DNA from: Magnetospirillum aberrantis SpK
GTDB lineage: Bacteria; Pseudomonadota; Alphaproteobacteria; Rhodospirillales; Magnetospirillaceae
Direction of reading: 5' to 3'
NCBI RefSeq assembly: GCF_011022235.1
Contig: NZ_JAAIYP010000037.1
Coordinates: forward strand, 124,001-188,000
Length of the DNA stretch: 64,000 nt
A program made the position numbers and the translations under genes. The notes under the pieces were generated by a model. It worked only from the letters and a program-made list of their open reading frames with translations, was not told where the DNA came from and did not search any database. Each line of letters opens with the position of its first letter. Position 1 is the stretch's first letter. Positions 17,362-27,381 of the stretch are shown piece after piece.

Positions 17362-18699
17362 TCAGGCGGTCTCGCCGCGCAGCCGCTTCGCGGCCTTGTC
17401 GCGGCCGACAAGGGGTAACAGGTTCTTCAGTTCCGGTCCATTTTCCCGCGCCGTCAGTGCCAGGCGCAGCGGGTGGAACAACGCTTTTCCCTTGCGGCCG
17501 GTGGCGGCCTTGACCGCGTTGGTCAGGGTCGTCCAGGTGGTGTCGTCCCACGGTTCCGGCGGCAGCAGATCGGCGGCGGCGGCGGTAAAGGCCGGGTCCT
17601 CGATCACCGGAACGACAGGGCCGTCCACCACCTGGGCCCAGTCGCGCAGTTCGGCCAGCGAGGACAGGTTGCCGTGCACCGCCGTCCACAGCGCGGGCGA
17701 GGCGTTGACGCCCATCGCCTCAAGGCGCGGGGTCACCATTTCGAACGGCAGGGCGTGCAAAAGCCGGGCGTTGAGATGGCCCAGTTCGGCCGGGTCAAAT
17801 TTCGGGGTGGCGCGGCTGAAATGGCCGATGTCGAACTCGTCCTCCAATTGCTCGAGGCTGGTACGCACCTCGATAGCGTCGGAGGTGCCCAACTTGGCCA
17901 ACAGCGAATTCATCGCCATGGCCTCGATCCCCTGGTCGCGCCAATCCTGAAGCGATTGCGAGCCCAGGCGCTTGGACAATCCCGCCCCGGTGATGTCGGT
18001 CATCAGCGGCAGATGGGCGAAACGCGGGGCCGGGGCCCCCAGGGCTTCGAACAACTGGATCTGGGGGGCGGAATTGGTGACGTGGTCCTCGCCGCGAATG
18101 ATGTGGCTGACGCCGAAATCGACGTCGTCCACCACCGACGGCAGGGTGTAGAGGAAGCTGCCGTCGCCGCGGATCAGCACCGGATCGGACAGACTGGCGC
18201 AATCCACATGGCTGTTGCCGCGGACCAGATCGTCCCATTCGACGGTGCGGTGTTCCAGCTTGAAGCGCCAATGCGGCTTGCGCCCCTCGGCCTCGAAGGC
18301 GGCGCGCTGGTCGTCGCTCAGGTGCAGGCCGGCCCGGTCGTAGACCGGCGGCAGCTTGCGCGACAAAAGCCGCTTGCGCTTGTATTCCAGTTCCTCGGGC
18401 GTCTCGTAGCAGGGGTAAAGGCGTCCCTCGGCCTTGAGCTTTTCCGCCGCCGCGTCATAGGCGGCCAGTCGTTGGGACTGATAGGCCTTCTTGTCCCAGT
18501 CGAGGCCCAGCCATGACAGGTCGCGGACGATGGCGTCCACGTATTCCTGTTTCGAACGCTCCAGGTCGGTGTCGTCGAAGCGCAACAGGAAATAGCCGCC
18601 ATGGGCCTTGGCGAACAGCCAGTTGATCAGGGCAACGCGGGCGTTGCCCACGTGCAGGAAGCCGGTGGGGCTGGGGGCGAAACGAACAAGCACGCTCAC
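17362..18699 (-). CDS. gltX: Glutamyl-tRNA synthetase (short, GltX2-like)
   Basis: A 445-residue class I synthetase. HIGH-equivalent is [11 protein letters not shown] and the KMSKS-equivalent is [12 protein letters not shown]. The SKRLG form and short length resemble the second GluRS paralogue of alphaproteobacteria rather than the main enzyme (usually SKRHG, about 470 residues). Whether this copy charges tRNA-Glu, tRNA-Gln or both cannot be read from sequence. It lies two bases after nadE and 19 before cysS on the same strand, forming an operon. Confidence 0.9.
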   Translation of the reverse strand: MSVLVRFAPSPTGFLHVGNARVALINWLFAKAHGGYFLLRFDDTDLERSKQEYVDAIVRDLSWLGLDWDKKAYQSQRLAAYDAAAEKLKAEGRLYPCYETPEELEYKRKRLLSRKLPPVYDRAGLHLSDDQRAAFEAEGRKPHWRFKLEHRTVEWDDLVRGNSHVDCASLSDPVLIRGDGSFLYTLPSVVDDVDFGVSHIIRGEDHVTNSAPQIQLFEALGAPAPRFAHLPLMTDITGAGLSKRLGSQSLQDWRDQGIEAMAMNSLLAKLGTSDAIEVRTSLEQLEDEFDIGHFSRATPKFDPAELGHLNARLLHALPFEMVTPRLEAMGVNASPALWTAVHGNLSSLAELRDWAQVVDGPVVPVIEDPAFTAAAADLLPPEPWDDTTWTTLTNAVKAATGRKGKALFHPLRLALTARENGPELKNLLPLVGRDKAAKRLRGETA

Positions 18700-18701
18700 G
18701 G

Positions 18702-20360
18702 TCAGATCGTCCTGGTGAAGCCGTTGGTGATGGGATAGCGGCGGTCGCGGCCGAACGAGCGGCCGGTGATCTTGACGCCCGGCGGGGCCTGGCGGCGCTT
18801 GTATTCCGCTCGGTCCAGCATGCGCCAGACGCGGCGGACGACCGTGTCGTCATATCCTTTGGCGACGGTTTCCTCGACCCCCATTTCGCCCTCGATCAGG
18901 CAATGCAGGATGCCGTCGAGAACGTCGTAGGGTGGCAAGGTGTCCTGGTCCTTCTGGTCGGGCTTGAGCTCGGCGCTGGGCGGCTTGGTGATGACGCGCT
19001 CGGGCATCACCGGGCCGTTGGGGCCCAGGCCGCCCTCGGGCCGGCCGGCGTTGCGCCAGCGGCAGACGGCGAACACCGCCGTCTTGTAGACGTCCTTCAG
19101 CACGGCGTAGCCGCCGCACATGTCGCCGTAAAGGGTGGCGTAGCCGGTGCTCATCTCGCTCTTGTTGCCGGTGGACAGGACCATGGGGCCGAACTTGTTG
19201 GACAAAGCCATGAGGGCCAGACCGCGCGAGCGCGATTGCAGGTTTTCCTCGGTGATGTCGGGTGTTCTGCCATGGAACAAAGGCGACAACATGGCGTCGA
19301 AGGCGCCCATGGCCGGGCCGATGTTGACATTGTCCAGCCGGCATCCCAGCAGCCGGGCGACCCCGGCCGCGTCCTCAAGGCTTTCCCGGCTGGTATAGGG
19401 AGACGGCATCATCACGCACCACACCTTGTCGGCGCCCAGCGCGTCGGCGGCCACTGCCGCCGCCAGCGCCGAATCGATACCGCCGGAAAGCCCCAGCACC
19501 ACGCCGGGGAAGCCGTTCTTGGCGACATAGTCGCGAAGGCCCAGCACCATGGCTTGATAGATGTTCTCGTCGTCTCCCGGTTCCTCGGCGACGGTGCCTT
19601 GGGTGGTCCAGCCATCGGCGCCCTTGCTCCAGGTGGTGGTGACCACCCGTTCCTGCCATGCCGGCAGGCGGAGCCGCAGTTTGCCCTTGGCGTCCAGCGC
19701 GAAGGACGCGCCGTCGAACACCAATTCGTCCTGGCCGCCCAACTGGTTGACATAGACCAGCGGCAGGCCGGTCTCGACCACCCGTTCGACCGCGCGGCCC
19801 AGACGAACGTCGCCCTTGCCCAGTTCGAACGGCGAGCCGTTGGGCACCACCAGGATTTCCGCCCCGCATTCCGCCAGCGTCTCGGCGACGTCGGCATACC
19901 ACATGTCCTCGCAGATCAGCACGCCCAGGCGCACGCCGCGGAACTGGATGGGACCGGGCACGGCGCCGGGGCTGAAGACGCGGGCTTCGTCGAACACGCC
20001 GTAATTGGGCAGATGGTGCTTGAGTCGGGTCGCGGCCACCGCGCCCTTGTCCAGCAACAGCACGGCGTTGTGCACGTCGTTGCCCACTCGCCACGGCGCG
20101 CCGACCAACAGCGCCGGGCCGCCATCGGCGGTGTCCCTGGCCAAATCCTCGACCGCTGCCTCGACCGCATCCAGGAACGCTGATTTCAGTACCAGATCCT
20201 CGGGCGGATAGCCCGACACAGTCAGTTCCGGGAACACAACCAGTTGGGCGCCGTCGCCGGCGGCCAAGGCGCGGGCATCGCGGATGCGGCGGATGTTGCC
20301 GGCGACATCGCCGACCACGGGATTGATCTGGGCAAGCGCGATCGAAAGGGCTTCGGACAT
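18702..20360 (-). CDS. nadE: Glutamine-dependent NAD+ synthetase
   Basis: Makes NAD+ from deamido-NAD+, using glutamine as nitrogen source. The 552-residue protein fuses an N-terminal nitrilase-type glutaminase to a C-terminal NAD synthetase. The glutaminase triad is intact: Glu in [11 protein letters not shown], Lys in LKHHLPNYG, Cys in LICEDMWY. The ATP pyrophosphatase domain (about residues 270-540) has the P-loop [17 protein letters not shown] and the [19 protein letters not shown] loop. It is the first gene of the nadE-gltX-cysS-membrane protein run. The divergent gap to the next gene is 114 bases. Confidence 0.97.
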   Translation of the reverse strand: MSEALSIALAQINPVVGDVAGNIRRIRDARALAAGDGAQLVVFPELTVSGYPPEDLVLKSAFLDAVEAAVEDLARDTADGGPALLVGAPWRVGNDVHNAVLLLDKGAVAATRLKHHLPNYGVFDEARVFSPGAVPGPIQFRGVRLGVLICEDMWYADVAETLAECGAEILVVPNGSPFELGKGDVRLGRAVERVVETGLPLVYVNQLGGQDELVFDGASFALDAKGKLRLRLPAWQERVVTTTWSKGADGWTTQGTVAEEPGDDENIYQAMVLGLRDYVAKNGFPGVVLGLSGGIDSALAAAVAADALGADKVWCVMMPSPYTSRESLEDAAGVARLLGCRLDNVNIGPAMGAFDAMLSPLFHGRTPDITEENLQSRSRGLALMALSNKFGPMVLSTGNKSEMSTGYATLYGDMCGGYAVLKDVYKTAVFAVCRWRNAGRPEGGLGPNGPVMPERVITKPPSAELKPDQKDQDTLPPYDVLDGILHCLIEGEMGVEETVAKGYDDTVVRRVWRMLDRAEYKRRQAPPGVKITGRSFGRDRRYPITNGFTRTI

Positions 20361-20474
20361 GGGGGAAGATGCCTAGAAAATGCCAAGCCCTGACTTAACG
20401 ACAGGAGGCCGGACCTGTCAATGCGCGCACCGGGGGCCAAATCTGTTAAAATGGCCGGGCAAGAGGGAACGCCC

Positions 20475-21272
20475 ATGACCATCACCCATCCGTCACCGTC
20501 ATCGCCGTCGTCATCGGGAGCCAAGGCTTGCGAGGCCGTGGCCAACACCATGATCGGCCATTTCGTCACCCGCCTCGAGGTCGAGGCGCACCGGGCGGGC
20601 GGAACCTTGACGGTGGCGGCCATCCGGGCGCTGGCCGAACGGTTCATGGCCGACGAGGCGGCTCGCTTCGCCCCGGTGCTTCGGCGATCGTGGGACGCCT
20701 GCACCAAGATGCGCGAGGCGCGGCAATGGGAAAGCGCCCGCCACAATCCGTTCGACCGCATCCTGATCAAACCCTTCGCCCATTTGTTCCCGCCACGCCA
20801 GGGCGACGACGGCGTCTCGGGGGTGCTCAGCCGGCGCATGCTGCCCGGCTTTCACATGGCGGTGGACAAGATGATCGGCCCGGCGCTGTTCGAACAATGC
20901 CAGCGTAAGTCCCAGGCCATCTTGGACCGCCATCGCGCGGACGACGGAACCGATTGGGCCCAGGTGCACGCCGACCGCGAGACCCTGGCGCTTTGTTTCG
21001 ACGTGTTGGTGGTGGTGGCCCATTCCTTCGCCAATTTCGACCGCCGCCGCGACTGGTTCGTGACGCTGGTGAACTCGCATCTCGGCCCGGCCGAGGCCGG
21101 TGCCATCGACGCCCATTGGCAATTGACCGAACATGGCTTCGCCGAAATGATGCGCGCCTTGTTCGCCGATCTGAAAGCGCTGCTGGCCGGCGACGCGGCG
21201 GCCTTGCGCAAAAGATATGGCGAACACACGGTGGAGGCGCTCGAGGGCTTCTTCCGTCGGCTGGACGCTTAG
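20475..21272 (+). CDS. Hypothetical protein, 265 aa
   Basis: Soluble helical protein with a Ser/Pro-rich N-terminus and no recognised domain. I chose ATG 20475 because AGAGGGA lies about seven bases upstream; in-frame ATGs at 20421 and 20451 lack a ribosome site. Visible features are a basic helical stretch (RRSWDACTKMREARQWESAR), a segment beginning NPFDRILIKPFAHLFPP, and Cys residues near LALCFDVLVVVAHSFANFDRRRDW. It ends 35 bases before the GH1 glucosidase on the same strand. I can give no function. Confidence 0.7.
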   Translation: MTITHPSPSSPSSSGAKACEAVANTMIGHFVTRLEVEAHRAGGTLTVAAIRALAERFMADEAARFAPVLRRSWDACTKMREARQWESARHNPFDRILIKPFAHLFPPRQGDDGVSGVLSRRMLPGFHMAVDKMIGPALFEQCQRKSQAILDRHRADDGTDWAQVHADRETLALCFDVLVVVAHSFANFDRRRDWFVTLVNSHLGPAEAGAIDAHWQLTEHGFAEMMRALFADLKALLAGDAAALRKRYGEHTVEALEGFFRRLDA

Positions 21273-21307
21273 AGTAGACTTAACGGATATACCGTTGGGG
21301 AAAATCC

Positions 21308-22642
21308 ATGACCGCGCTGAAGGTGCCGCCGGGCTTTGTTTGGGGGGCATCCACCTCCGCCTACCAGATCGAAGGGGCGGCGGCCGAGGACGGGCGCGGG
21401 CCCAGCATCTGGGACATTCATTCCCGTATTCCCGGCCGCACCAACAACGGCGACACCGGCGACGTGGCCTGCGACCACTATCATCGCTGGCCCGAGGATC
21501 TGGCCCTGCTGAAAAGGCTGGGGGTCGACGCCTATCGCTTTTCTGTGGCGTGGCCGCGTGTATTGCCGCGCGGGCGCGGCGCGGCCAACGACAAGGGGCT
21601 GGATTTCTACGACCGGGTGATCGACGCGGTGCTGGATGCCGGCATCCAGCCATGGCTGTGCCTCTATCATTGGGACCTGCCGCAGCGTTTGCACGAGTTG
21701 GGTGGTTGGACCAACCGCGACGTCGCCGGCTGGTTCGCCGACTACGCCACGCTGGTCGCCCGCCGCTTCGGCGATCGGGTGCGCCATTTCGCCACCTTCA
21801 ACGAACCCAACGTCGCCACTTTGTTCGGCTATGCCATGACGTGGTGCGCGCCGGCCATGGCCGACCGCGACGCCTATTTCCGCGCCGCCCACCACCTGAA
21901 CCTCGCGCATGGGGCGGCGGTGGACGTGTTGCGCGACCATGTGAAGGGCGCGCGGATCGGCGCCATCTACAACATGCAGCCGGTGCACCCCGAATCCGAT
22001 ACCGCCGAGAACCGGCACGCGGCCAAGGTGCTGGACGCCCACTGGAATCTGGTCTACGCCGACCCCCAGATTCTGGGAACCTATCCGGCGGTGGTGGCCG
22101 GCGATTTCGAACCCTACGTCCAGGCCGGCGACATGGCCCGCATCTGCCGGCCCGTGGACTGGTTCGGCATGAATCATTACGGCCCCATCTGGACACGGGC
22201 CGATGCCGACAGCCAACTGGGTTTCGCCTGGGGCGACAATCCCAATCCGGTGCCCCATCCCGACATCGGCTGGCCCATCTATCCCGATGCCTTCACCGCC
22301 GAACTCAAGCGCTGTGCCGCCCGTTACCGCCTGCCGGTCTATGTGACCGAGAACGGCATGGGGCGTGGTGCCGACGAGGAAAAGGTGGTGGGCGGCCGGG
22401 TCGAGGACCCTTACCGTATCGCCTATCTCAAGCTTTATACCCAGGCCATGGAGCAGGCCATCGCCGATGGTGTCGACGTGCGCGGATACTTCATCTGGTC
22501 GCTTTTGGACAATTACGAGTGGGGATCGGGCTACGGCAATCGTTTCGGCATCGTGCATGTGGATTTCGCCAGTCAGACGCGCACCCCCAAGGATTCGTTC
22601 TCGTGGTACGCCGACCTGATCCAGCGGACGCGGAAGGGATAA
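21308..22642 (+). CDS. bglA: Glycoside hydrolase family 1 beta-glucosidase
   Basis: A 444-residue retaining beta-glycosidase with the GH1 barrel. It has the N-terminal PPGFVWGASTSAYQIEGAA, the acid/base Glu in ATFNEPNVAT and the nucleophile Glu in YVTENGMG. The C-terminal FIWSLLDNYEWGSGYGNRFG binds the glycone. There is no signal peptide, so it would act on imported cellobiose-like disaccharides or aryl-glucosides in the cytoplasm. A PAS histidine kinase starts four bases downstream, an odd partnership that may be only transcriptional. Confidence 0.95.
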   Translation: MTALKVPPGFVWGASTSAYQIEGAAAEDGRGPSIWDIHSRIPGRTNNGDTGDVACDHYHRWPEDLALLKRLGVDAYRFSVAWPRVLPRGRGAANDKGLDFYDRVIDAVLDAGIQPWLCLYHWDLPQRLHELGGWTNRDVAGWFADYATLVARRFGDRVRHFATFNEPNVATLFGYAMTWCAPAMADRDAYFRAAHHLNLAHGAAVDVLRDHVKGARIGAIYNMQPVHPESDTAENRHAAKVLDAHWNLVYADPQILGTYPAVVAGDFEPYVQAGDMARICRPVDWFGMNHYGPIWTRADADSQLGFAWGDNPNPVPHPDIGWPIYPDAFTAELKRCAARYRLPVYVTENGMGRGADEEKVVGGRVEDPYRIAYLKLYTQAMEQAIADGVDVRGYFIWSLLDNYEWGSGYGNRFGIVHVDFASQTRTPKDSFSWYADLIQRTRKG

Positions 22643-22646
22643 GGCG

Positions 22647-24305
22647 ATGACCGCCGGCCCAACCGCCTGGGATGTCTATTCCCGTCTGTTACGGAGAGCC
22701 GGACGCCCGGCTTGGCTGGTGGATGAGCGGGGGACGGCGACATGGGTCGGCGCCGGGGAGGCGATGACGTTGCCGGGCGGGTTCGTTCCCGGCCGCTCCT
22801 GCACGGTGCCGGCCGGCCGGTTGGAGTGCGAGGAGGTCGAGGGTGGTTGGGCGGTGATGCTGACGCCGGCGGTGGCCGACGGGCACGTCATCCCGTTGCT
22901 GGACCCGCTGCCCATTCCGGTGTTCTGGAAGGATCGTGCCGGCTATTACCTGGGGTGCAACCGTGCCTTTTCCGAGTTGCTTGGAATGACGGCCGACAAG
23001 GTGGTGGGGTGTACCGTCCACGATCTGTACCCCGCCGAACTGGCCGACAAATACCGGGCGATGGATCTGGAGCTGATGGAAGGCGGCGCCAACGCCGTTC
23101 AACGGTATGAATGGGATATCGGAACCGGCCCCGGCCCCCATCGCCGGGTGCAGTTCCACAAGGCCAACCTGACCGATTCCGAAGGAAAAGTGGTTGGGGT
23201 GGTGGGCATGGCCCAGGACATCACCGAGCAGATATTGCTGGAACAGAAGTTCGCCACCGTGTTCGACGTCTGTCCCGATTCCTTGGCCCTGACGGATCGA
23301 AACACCGGACGCTATCTGGATGTCAACCGGGCGTTCGAAGAAGCCTTGGGATACCGCCGGGCGGAAGTGCTGGGCCTGACCTCGGTCGAATTGGGCATCT
23401 GGGAAACGGTCGAACATCGCCAGGAAATGCTGGGGCAGATGGCGGCTCAGGGCTATCTGCGCAATTTCGAGACCCGTTTCCGCAAGAAGGACGGCACCGT
23501 CTTCACTGCGTTGATTTCGGTGGAGGCGGCGGTGTTGGACGGGCGCGATTGCCTGATCATGTCGGGACACGACATCACGGAGCGCAAGACGGAAGAAACC
23601 TTGCTGCGCCGCACCGCCGAGGAATTGCATCGATCCAATGCCGAATTGGAACGCTTTGCCTATGTGGCCGCCCATGACCTTCAGGAACCGTGCCGAACCA
23701 TTTGCAGTTTCGCTCAGTTGCTCGAACGCCGTTACGGCGTCGTCCTGGGGGACGAGGGCCGCGAATACCTGAGCTATCTGACGGACGGTGCCCATCGTAT
23801 GCGCGAACTGGTCCAGGGGCTTTTGGGCTATTCGCGGGTGGACCGCAATTCCATCCGCTTCGAACCCGTCAACCTGTCCGAACTGGTGCAGTCGGCGTTG
23901 TCCGACCTGTCCACCGCCATCAGCCAAAGCGACGCCGACATCCAGCTTGGCGGCTTGCCGACGGTACGCGGCGACGCGGTGCAACTGCGTCAGGTGTTCG
24001 CCAATCTGATCGGCAACGCCATCAAGTTCCAGCCGCCGGGGCAGCGTCCGGTGGTGACGGTGGCCGCCCATCGCGGCGAGGATTGCTGGCTGGTCACCGT
24101 GTGCGACAACGGTATCGGCATCGCGCCCGAATACGCTGACGAGGTGTTCGGCATGTTCCGGCGCCTGCATGGCGGCGGCGCCTATCCGGGCACCGGCATC
24201 GGGCTGGCCCTGGTGAAACGGGTGGTCGAGGCCCATGGCGGGCGCATCTGGGTGGAATCCACCCTAGGTCAGGGCAGCACGTTCTGCTTTACCCTGCCGG
24301 CGTGA
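22647..24305 (+). CDS. Soluble PAS histidine kinase, Cph1-like core
   Basis: A 552-residue cytoplasmic kinase with no membrane segment. A poorly conserved N-terminal region (about 1-85) is followed by two PAS domains. The first starts near PLPIPVFWKDRAGYYLGCN and ends at GMAQDITEQ; the second runs to MSGHDITERKTEE. The dimerisation domain carries the phosphoacceptor His in FAYVAAHDLQEPCRTI, the form typical of phytochrome-like (Cph1) kinases. The ATPase domain has NLIGNAIKFQ, DNGIGIAP and GTGIGLAL. No cognate regulator is adjacent. It is four bases downstream of the glucosidase and convergent with the small gene at 24308. Confidence 0.93.
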   Translation: MTAGPTAWDVYSRLLRRAGRPAWLVDERGTATWVGAGEAMTLPGGFVPGRSCTVPAGRLECEEVEGGWAVMLTPAVADGHVIPLLDPLPIPVFWKDRAGYYLGCNRAFSELLGMTADKVVGCTVHDLYPAELADKYRAMDLELMEGGANAVQRYEWDIGTGPGPHRRVQFHKANLTDSEGKVVGVVGMAQDITEQILLEQKFATVFDVCPDSLALTDRNTGRYLDVNRAFEEALGYRRAEVLGLTSVELGIWETVEHRQEMLGQMAAQGYLRNFETRFRKKDGTVFTALISVEAAVLDGRDCLIMSGHDITERKTEETLLRRTAEELHRSNAELERFAYVAAHDLQEPCRTICSFAQLLERRYGVVLGDEGREYLSYLTDGAHRMRELVQGLLGYSRVDRNSIRFEPVNLSELVQSALSDLSTAISQSDADIQLGGLPTVRGDAVQLRQVFANLIGNAIKFQPPGQRPVVTVAAHRGEDCWLVTVCDNGIGIAPEYADEVFGMFRRLHGGGAYPGTGIGLALVKRVVEAHGGRIWVESTLGQGSTFCFTLPA

Positions 24306-24307
24306 GC

Positions 24308-24628
24308 TCAGCCCTGTTGTTCGGTCCAGTCGGCCAGCCGGTTGAGCGCGTTGGACAACAGACGGTGGTCGCCGTCGTCGATCACCGGTCCCAGGACGCA
24401 GGCCACTTCGTCGCTGACCGCGCCGATGGCCAACAGCGCGCCCAACGTGTCGCTTTCCGCCATGCGTTCGGCCGCCGCCCGGTAGACCCGGCGCCGCGTG
24501 CCGCGCAGTTCTTGTTCCACCAGTTCCATCAGCGCTTCGTCCGCCGGTCTCTTACGGTGGACGTGAAAGGCCAAGGACCGCAAAATTCGGACCTTGTCCT
24601 CGGTGTCCAGGGAATCGCCTTTGGCCAT
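24308..24628 (-). CDS. Small helical protein resembling a lone GspF cytoplasmic domain
   Basis: A 106-residue protein. I chose ATG 24628, which has a strong AGGAGG five bases upstream. Its helical pattern, two predicted helical hairpins ending in SNALNRLADWTEQQ, closely follows the cytoplasmic domain of GspF/PilC-type secretion platform proteins (for example a terminal LNRLADYTEQ). There is no transmembrane segment and no secretion genes are nearby. A soluble role binding an ATPase or polar complex is conceivable but unproven. It is convergent with the PAS kinase, with stop codons almost touching. Confidence 0.6.
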   Translation of the reverse strand: MAKGDSLDTEDKVRILRSLAFHVHRKRPADEALMELVEQELRGTRRRVYRAAAERMAESDTLGALLAIGAVSDEVACVLGPVIDDGDHRLLSNALNRLADWTEQQG

Positions 24629-24719
24629 TTCGGCCTCCTTTGCTGAGGGGCGGAACCATCGCTCCTTGCCGGGGGTCAAGTCAATCGACGGCGGAACATG
24701 GCCGTGCTATGCAAACCGC

Positions 24720-25757
24720 ATGCACGATCTCACACCCCACGCCCTGGTCCTGCCGTTCGAGCGGGGCCTGCTCGACTTCCCCGACCGCGCCTTCCTGATG
24801 CGGGCCCAACCGTCCGACGCCTTCGGCGCCGATTGGCGCCAGGTTCTGACCTGCGAACAAAGCTTCCGTCCCGCCTTCGACGCCTTGGCGGCGGCTGGGT
24901 TCAACGCCGTCCCCAGGCTTGAGGGAACCTTTCCCGCCGGTCTGTTGCTGCTGACCAAGCACAAGGCGGAAAATCGCGCCAACCTGGCCCGTGCCTGGGG
25001 CTTGCTGGAGCCGGGTGGCGTCTTGGTGGCATGTGGCGCCAACGCCATCGGCGCCGCCAGCTTCGAGCGCGAGGTGGGAAAGGAGATGGGGCTGGCCGGC
25101 ACCCTTTCCAAGCATCAGGCCCGCACTTTCTGGCTTTCGCGCACCGGCGGGGAGCCGCCGCCGGTCTTGGCGCAATGGCTGGCCGCCGCCCGGCCGCGCC
25201 CGGTGGGCGACAGCGGGCTTTTGGCCCGCGCCGGCTGCTTCAGCCCCGATCACGTGGACACCGGTTCCAAGGTGCTGGTGGAGTGTCTGCCCGAGAACGT
25301 CGCCGGGCGCGTGGCCGATTTGGGGGCCGGCTGGGGCTATCTGGGGGCGGAAATCCTGGGTCGTTTCGCCGCCGTCAGCGAATTGGACAATTATGAGGCC
25401 GAGGCGTTGGCGCTTGATGACGCGCGGAGCAACCTTGACCGGCTGCCCCATGGCGCGCACCGGAACTATCATTGGCTGGACGTGGCCGGCGGCATGCCGG
25501 AAGTCCAACCCTATGACTGGATCGTCAGCAACCCGCCGTTCCACGAGGGCGCCAAGGCCGACCCGGCCATCGGCCGCGCCTTCATCGCGGCGGCGTGGAA
25601 GGCCATCCGGCGCCGCGGCAAGTTCGTGATGGTGGCCAACCAGCACCTGCCTTACGAAGCGGAACTGCGCAAACGCTTCCGTGACGTCCAGCTTTTGACC
25701 GTGCGCGAGGGGTTCAAGGTGTACCTCGCCAGCAACCGGCACGACGTGGTGCGATGA
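24720..25757 (+). CDS. rsmC: RsmC/RlmG-like rRNA guanine-N2 methyltransferase
   Basis: A 345-residue SAM-dependent methyltransferase with the two-domain layout of RsmC. A degenerate N-terminal MTase-like domain (to about residue 165) is followed by the catalytic domain, which has the SAM motif VADLGAGWGYLGAEIL and the target-base motif IVSNPPFHEG. The family N2-methylates guanine in 16S or 23S rRNA. The ATG at 24720 lacks a clear ribosome site. The stop overlaps the next start by four bases (ATGA), coupling it to another rRNA-modifying enzyme, which supports an rRNA role. Confidence 0.87.
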   Translation: MHDLTPHALVLPFERGLLDFPDRAFLMRAQPSDAFGADWRQVLTCEQSFRPAFDALAAAGFNAVPRLEGTFPAGLLLLTKHKAENRANLARAWGLLEPGGVLVACGANAIGAASFEREVGKEMGLAGTLSKHQARTFWLSRTGGEPPPVLAQWLAAARPRPVGDSGLLARAGCFSPDHVDTGSKVLVECLPENVAGRVADLGAGWGYLGAEILGRFAAVSELDNYEAEALALDDARSNLDRLPHGAHRNYHWLDVAGGMPEVQPYDWIVSNPPFHEGAKADPAIGRAFIAAAWKAIRRRGKFVMVANQHLPYEAELRKRFRDVQLLTVREGFKVYLASNRHDVVR

Positions 25758-26446
25758 GACTGATCCGACTGATCGCCAATCTCGGTTACGGCAGCCAGCG
25801 AGAGGTGAAGGCGATGCTGCGCGCCGGCCGCCTGACTTTGGCCGATGGCACGGAACTGGCCGAGAGCTCGCGGGTCGAGCACGCCGACATCCGTCTGGAT
25901 GGCGAGGTGTTGGACCCGCCCCAGGGCATGGTGCTGATGCTCAACAAGCCGCAGGGCTATACCTGTTCGACCTCGGACCCTGGCCGTATCGTCTACGAGT
26001 TGCTGCCGCCGCGTTTCATGCGCCGCAATCCGGTCGTCGCCCCGGTCGGGCGGCTGGACCGCGACACCACCGGCTTGTTGCTGCTGACCGACGACGGGGA
26101 CTTGCTGCACCGTCTGACCTCGCCCAAGCACCATGTGCCCAAGACCTATGACGTCACCCTGGCCCGGCCGTTGACGGGGGACGAGGGGGAATTGTTCGCC
26201 AGCGGCACGTTGCTTCTGCGCTCGGAAACCACGCCCTTGCTGCCGGCGATGCTGAAGGCGACCGGCGATTGTTCGGCCCGTCTGACCATCACCGAAGGCC
26301 GTTACCATCAGGTCAAGCGCATGTTCGCCGCCACCGGCAACCACGTGGAAAGCCTGCACCGCTCGGCGATTGGCGGTTTGGGCCTGGGCGACCTGCCCGA
26401 GGGACAATGGCGTTTCCTGACGGCGGACGAGGTGGCGGGGCTTTAA
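25754..26446 (+). CDS. rsuA: RsuA-family 16S rRNA pseudouridine synthase
   Basis: A 230-residue pseudouridine synthase. A short S4-like RNA-binding domain (residues 1-55) precedes the catalytic domain. The catalytic Asp lies in PVGRLDRDTTGLLLLT, the KPQGY motif I is near residue 68, and EGRYHQVKRMF is the family's C-terminal motif. RsuA itself modifies U516 of 16S rRNA; RluB/E/F relatives act on 23S. Coupled to the rsmC-like gene by an ATGA overlap. Its stop overlaps the convergent Gate-domain gene by four bases. Confidence 0.9.
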   Translation: MRLIRLIANLGYGSQREVKAMLRAGRLTLADGTELAESSRVEHADIRLDGEVLDPPQGMVLMLNKPQGYTCSTSDPGRIVYELLPPRFMRRNPVVAPVGRLDRDTTGLLLLTDDGDLLHRLTSPKHHVPKTYDVTLARPLTGDEGELFASGTLLLRSETTPLLPAMLKATGDCSARLTITEGRYHQVKRMFAATGNHVESLHRSAIGGLGLGDLPEGQWRFLTADEVAGL

Positions 26447-27381
26447 CCCGCCAGCAGATGTCCGGCGGTGCGCACGGCGATGCCGATCGCGGCACCCAGG
26501 CAGGCGGGTTTCCAGACGGCGGCGACGCGGCGGCCGGCGCTCATCAACACGGCGACGCCGGGCACGTCCAGCGGATGGATCAGAAAGCCGGCGCTGGCGT
26601 TCAAAAGTCCGGCCGGCATGGTTCCCGCCCGCACCTGTTCGTCGACCACGCCCAGCATGGCGGTGCCGCCGGCCAGATATTTGGTGAAGGTGGGAAGGAT
26701 CACCGCCGGGTCGATGCCGACCAGGGTCAGGGCAGGGGCCAGCAGCGTGGTCAAGGAATCGATGGCGCCCAGTTTCCTGAGCGCGGTCACCGCGACCAGC
26801 GACAGCACCAGCATGGGAATGGCGCCGATGGCGATCTTGAACGCCTCGGCCCCGGCACGGTTGATGACGTCCAGCACGCCCTTGGCGTCCTCGGCCACCG
26901 GGTGGCGCAAGGTTTCGTCCATGACATGCTCGTCCTCGGACAGGTGCCGGCCGAAAACGTAGGTGGTGGCCGCCGCCGCCGCCAGGCCGCCCACCAGCGA
27001 CCATGCCAGGGTCGGCCACACCGAAAGGCCCAATGCCGCCAACGGGAAGGTGGCGTTGGCCTGGGCCATGGCCAGCACCATGGCGAAGGCGGCGGCCAGA
27101 TGGCGATCAGAGGCGCCGCGCCCTTCCATCATGGACAAGGTCGCGAGCGGCGCGGCGAAGCTGACGAAGTTGATCTGAAGGGCGGCGAACACGCCCAGCC
27201 CGGTCAGGCCGAACGGCCTGAGCGACGGCGCCAGGCGCGCCACCAGCCAATCCATGACGCCGCGCGCTTCCAGCAGCCGCATGATGGACAGCATCACCAC
27301 CATGATCGGCAACAGCACGAACAGCGACAGTTCCACCGCCGCGCGTCCCGCCGGCAGGATGACCGAAATCAGCGCTTCCAT
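26443..27381 (-). CDS. Gate-domain (nucleoside-recognition) membrane protein
   Basis: A 312-residue polytopic membrane protein with two Gate-like repeats. The first is around MEALISVILPAGRAAVELSL; the second is around AGAEAFKIAIGAIPMLVLSL. GTAMLGVVDEQV and SAGFLIHPLDVPG follow. Proteins with this domain include SpoIIIM-type and YjiH/YjiG-type proteins and parts of nucleoside transporters. Many are uncharacterised. It directly follows the SbmA/YddA-like gene with a one-base overlap (27381), so the two are probably one functional unit. Confidence 0.8.
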   Translation of the reverse strand: MEALISVILPAGRAAVELSLFVLLPIMVVMLSIMRLLEARGVMDWLVARLAPSLRPFGLTGLGVFAALQINFVSFAAPLATLSMMEGRGASDRHLAAAFAMVLAMAQANATFPLAALGLSVWPTLAWSLVGGLAAAAATTYVFGRHLSEDEHVMDETLRHPVAEDAKGVLDVINRAGAEAFKIAIGAIPMLVLSLVAVTALRKLGAIDSLTTLLAPALTLVGIDPAVILPTFTKYLAGGTAMLGVVDEQVRAGTMPAGLLNASAGFLIHPLDVPGVAVLMSAGRRVAAVWKPACLGAAIGIAVRTAGHLLAG

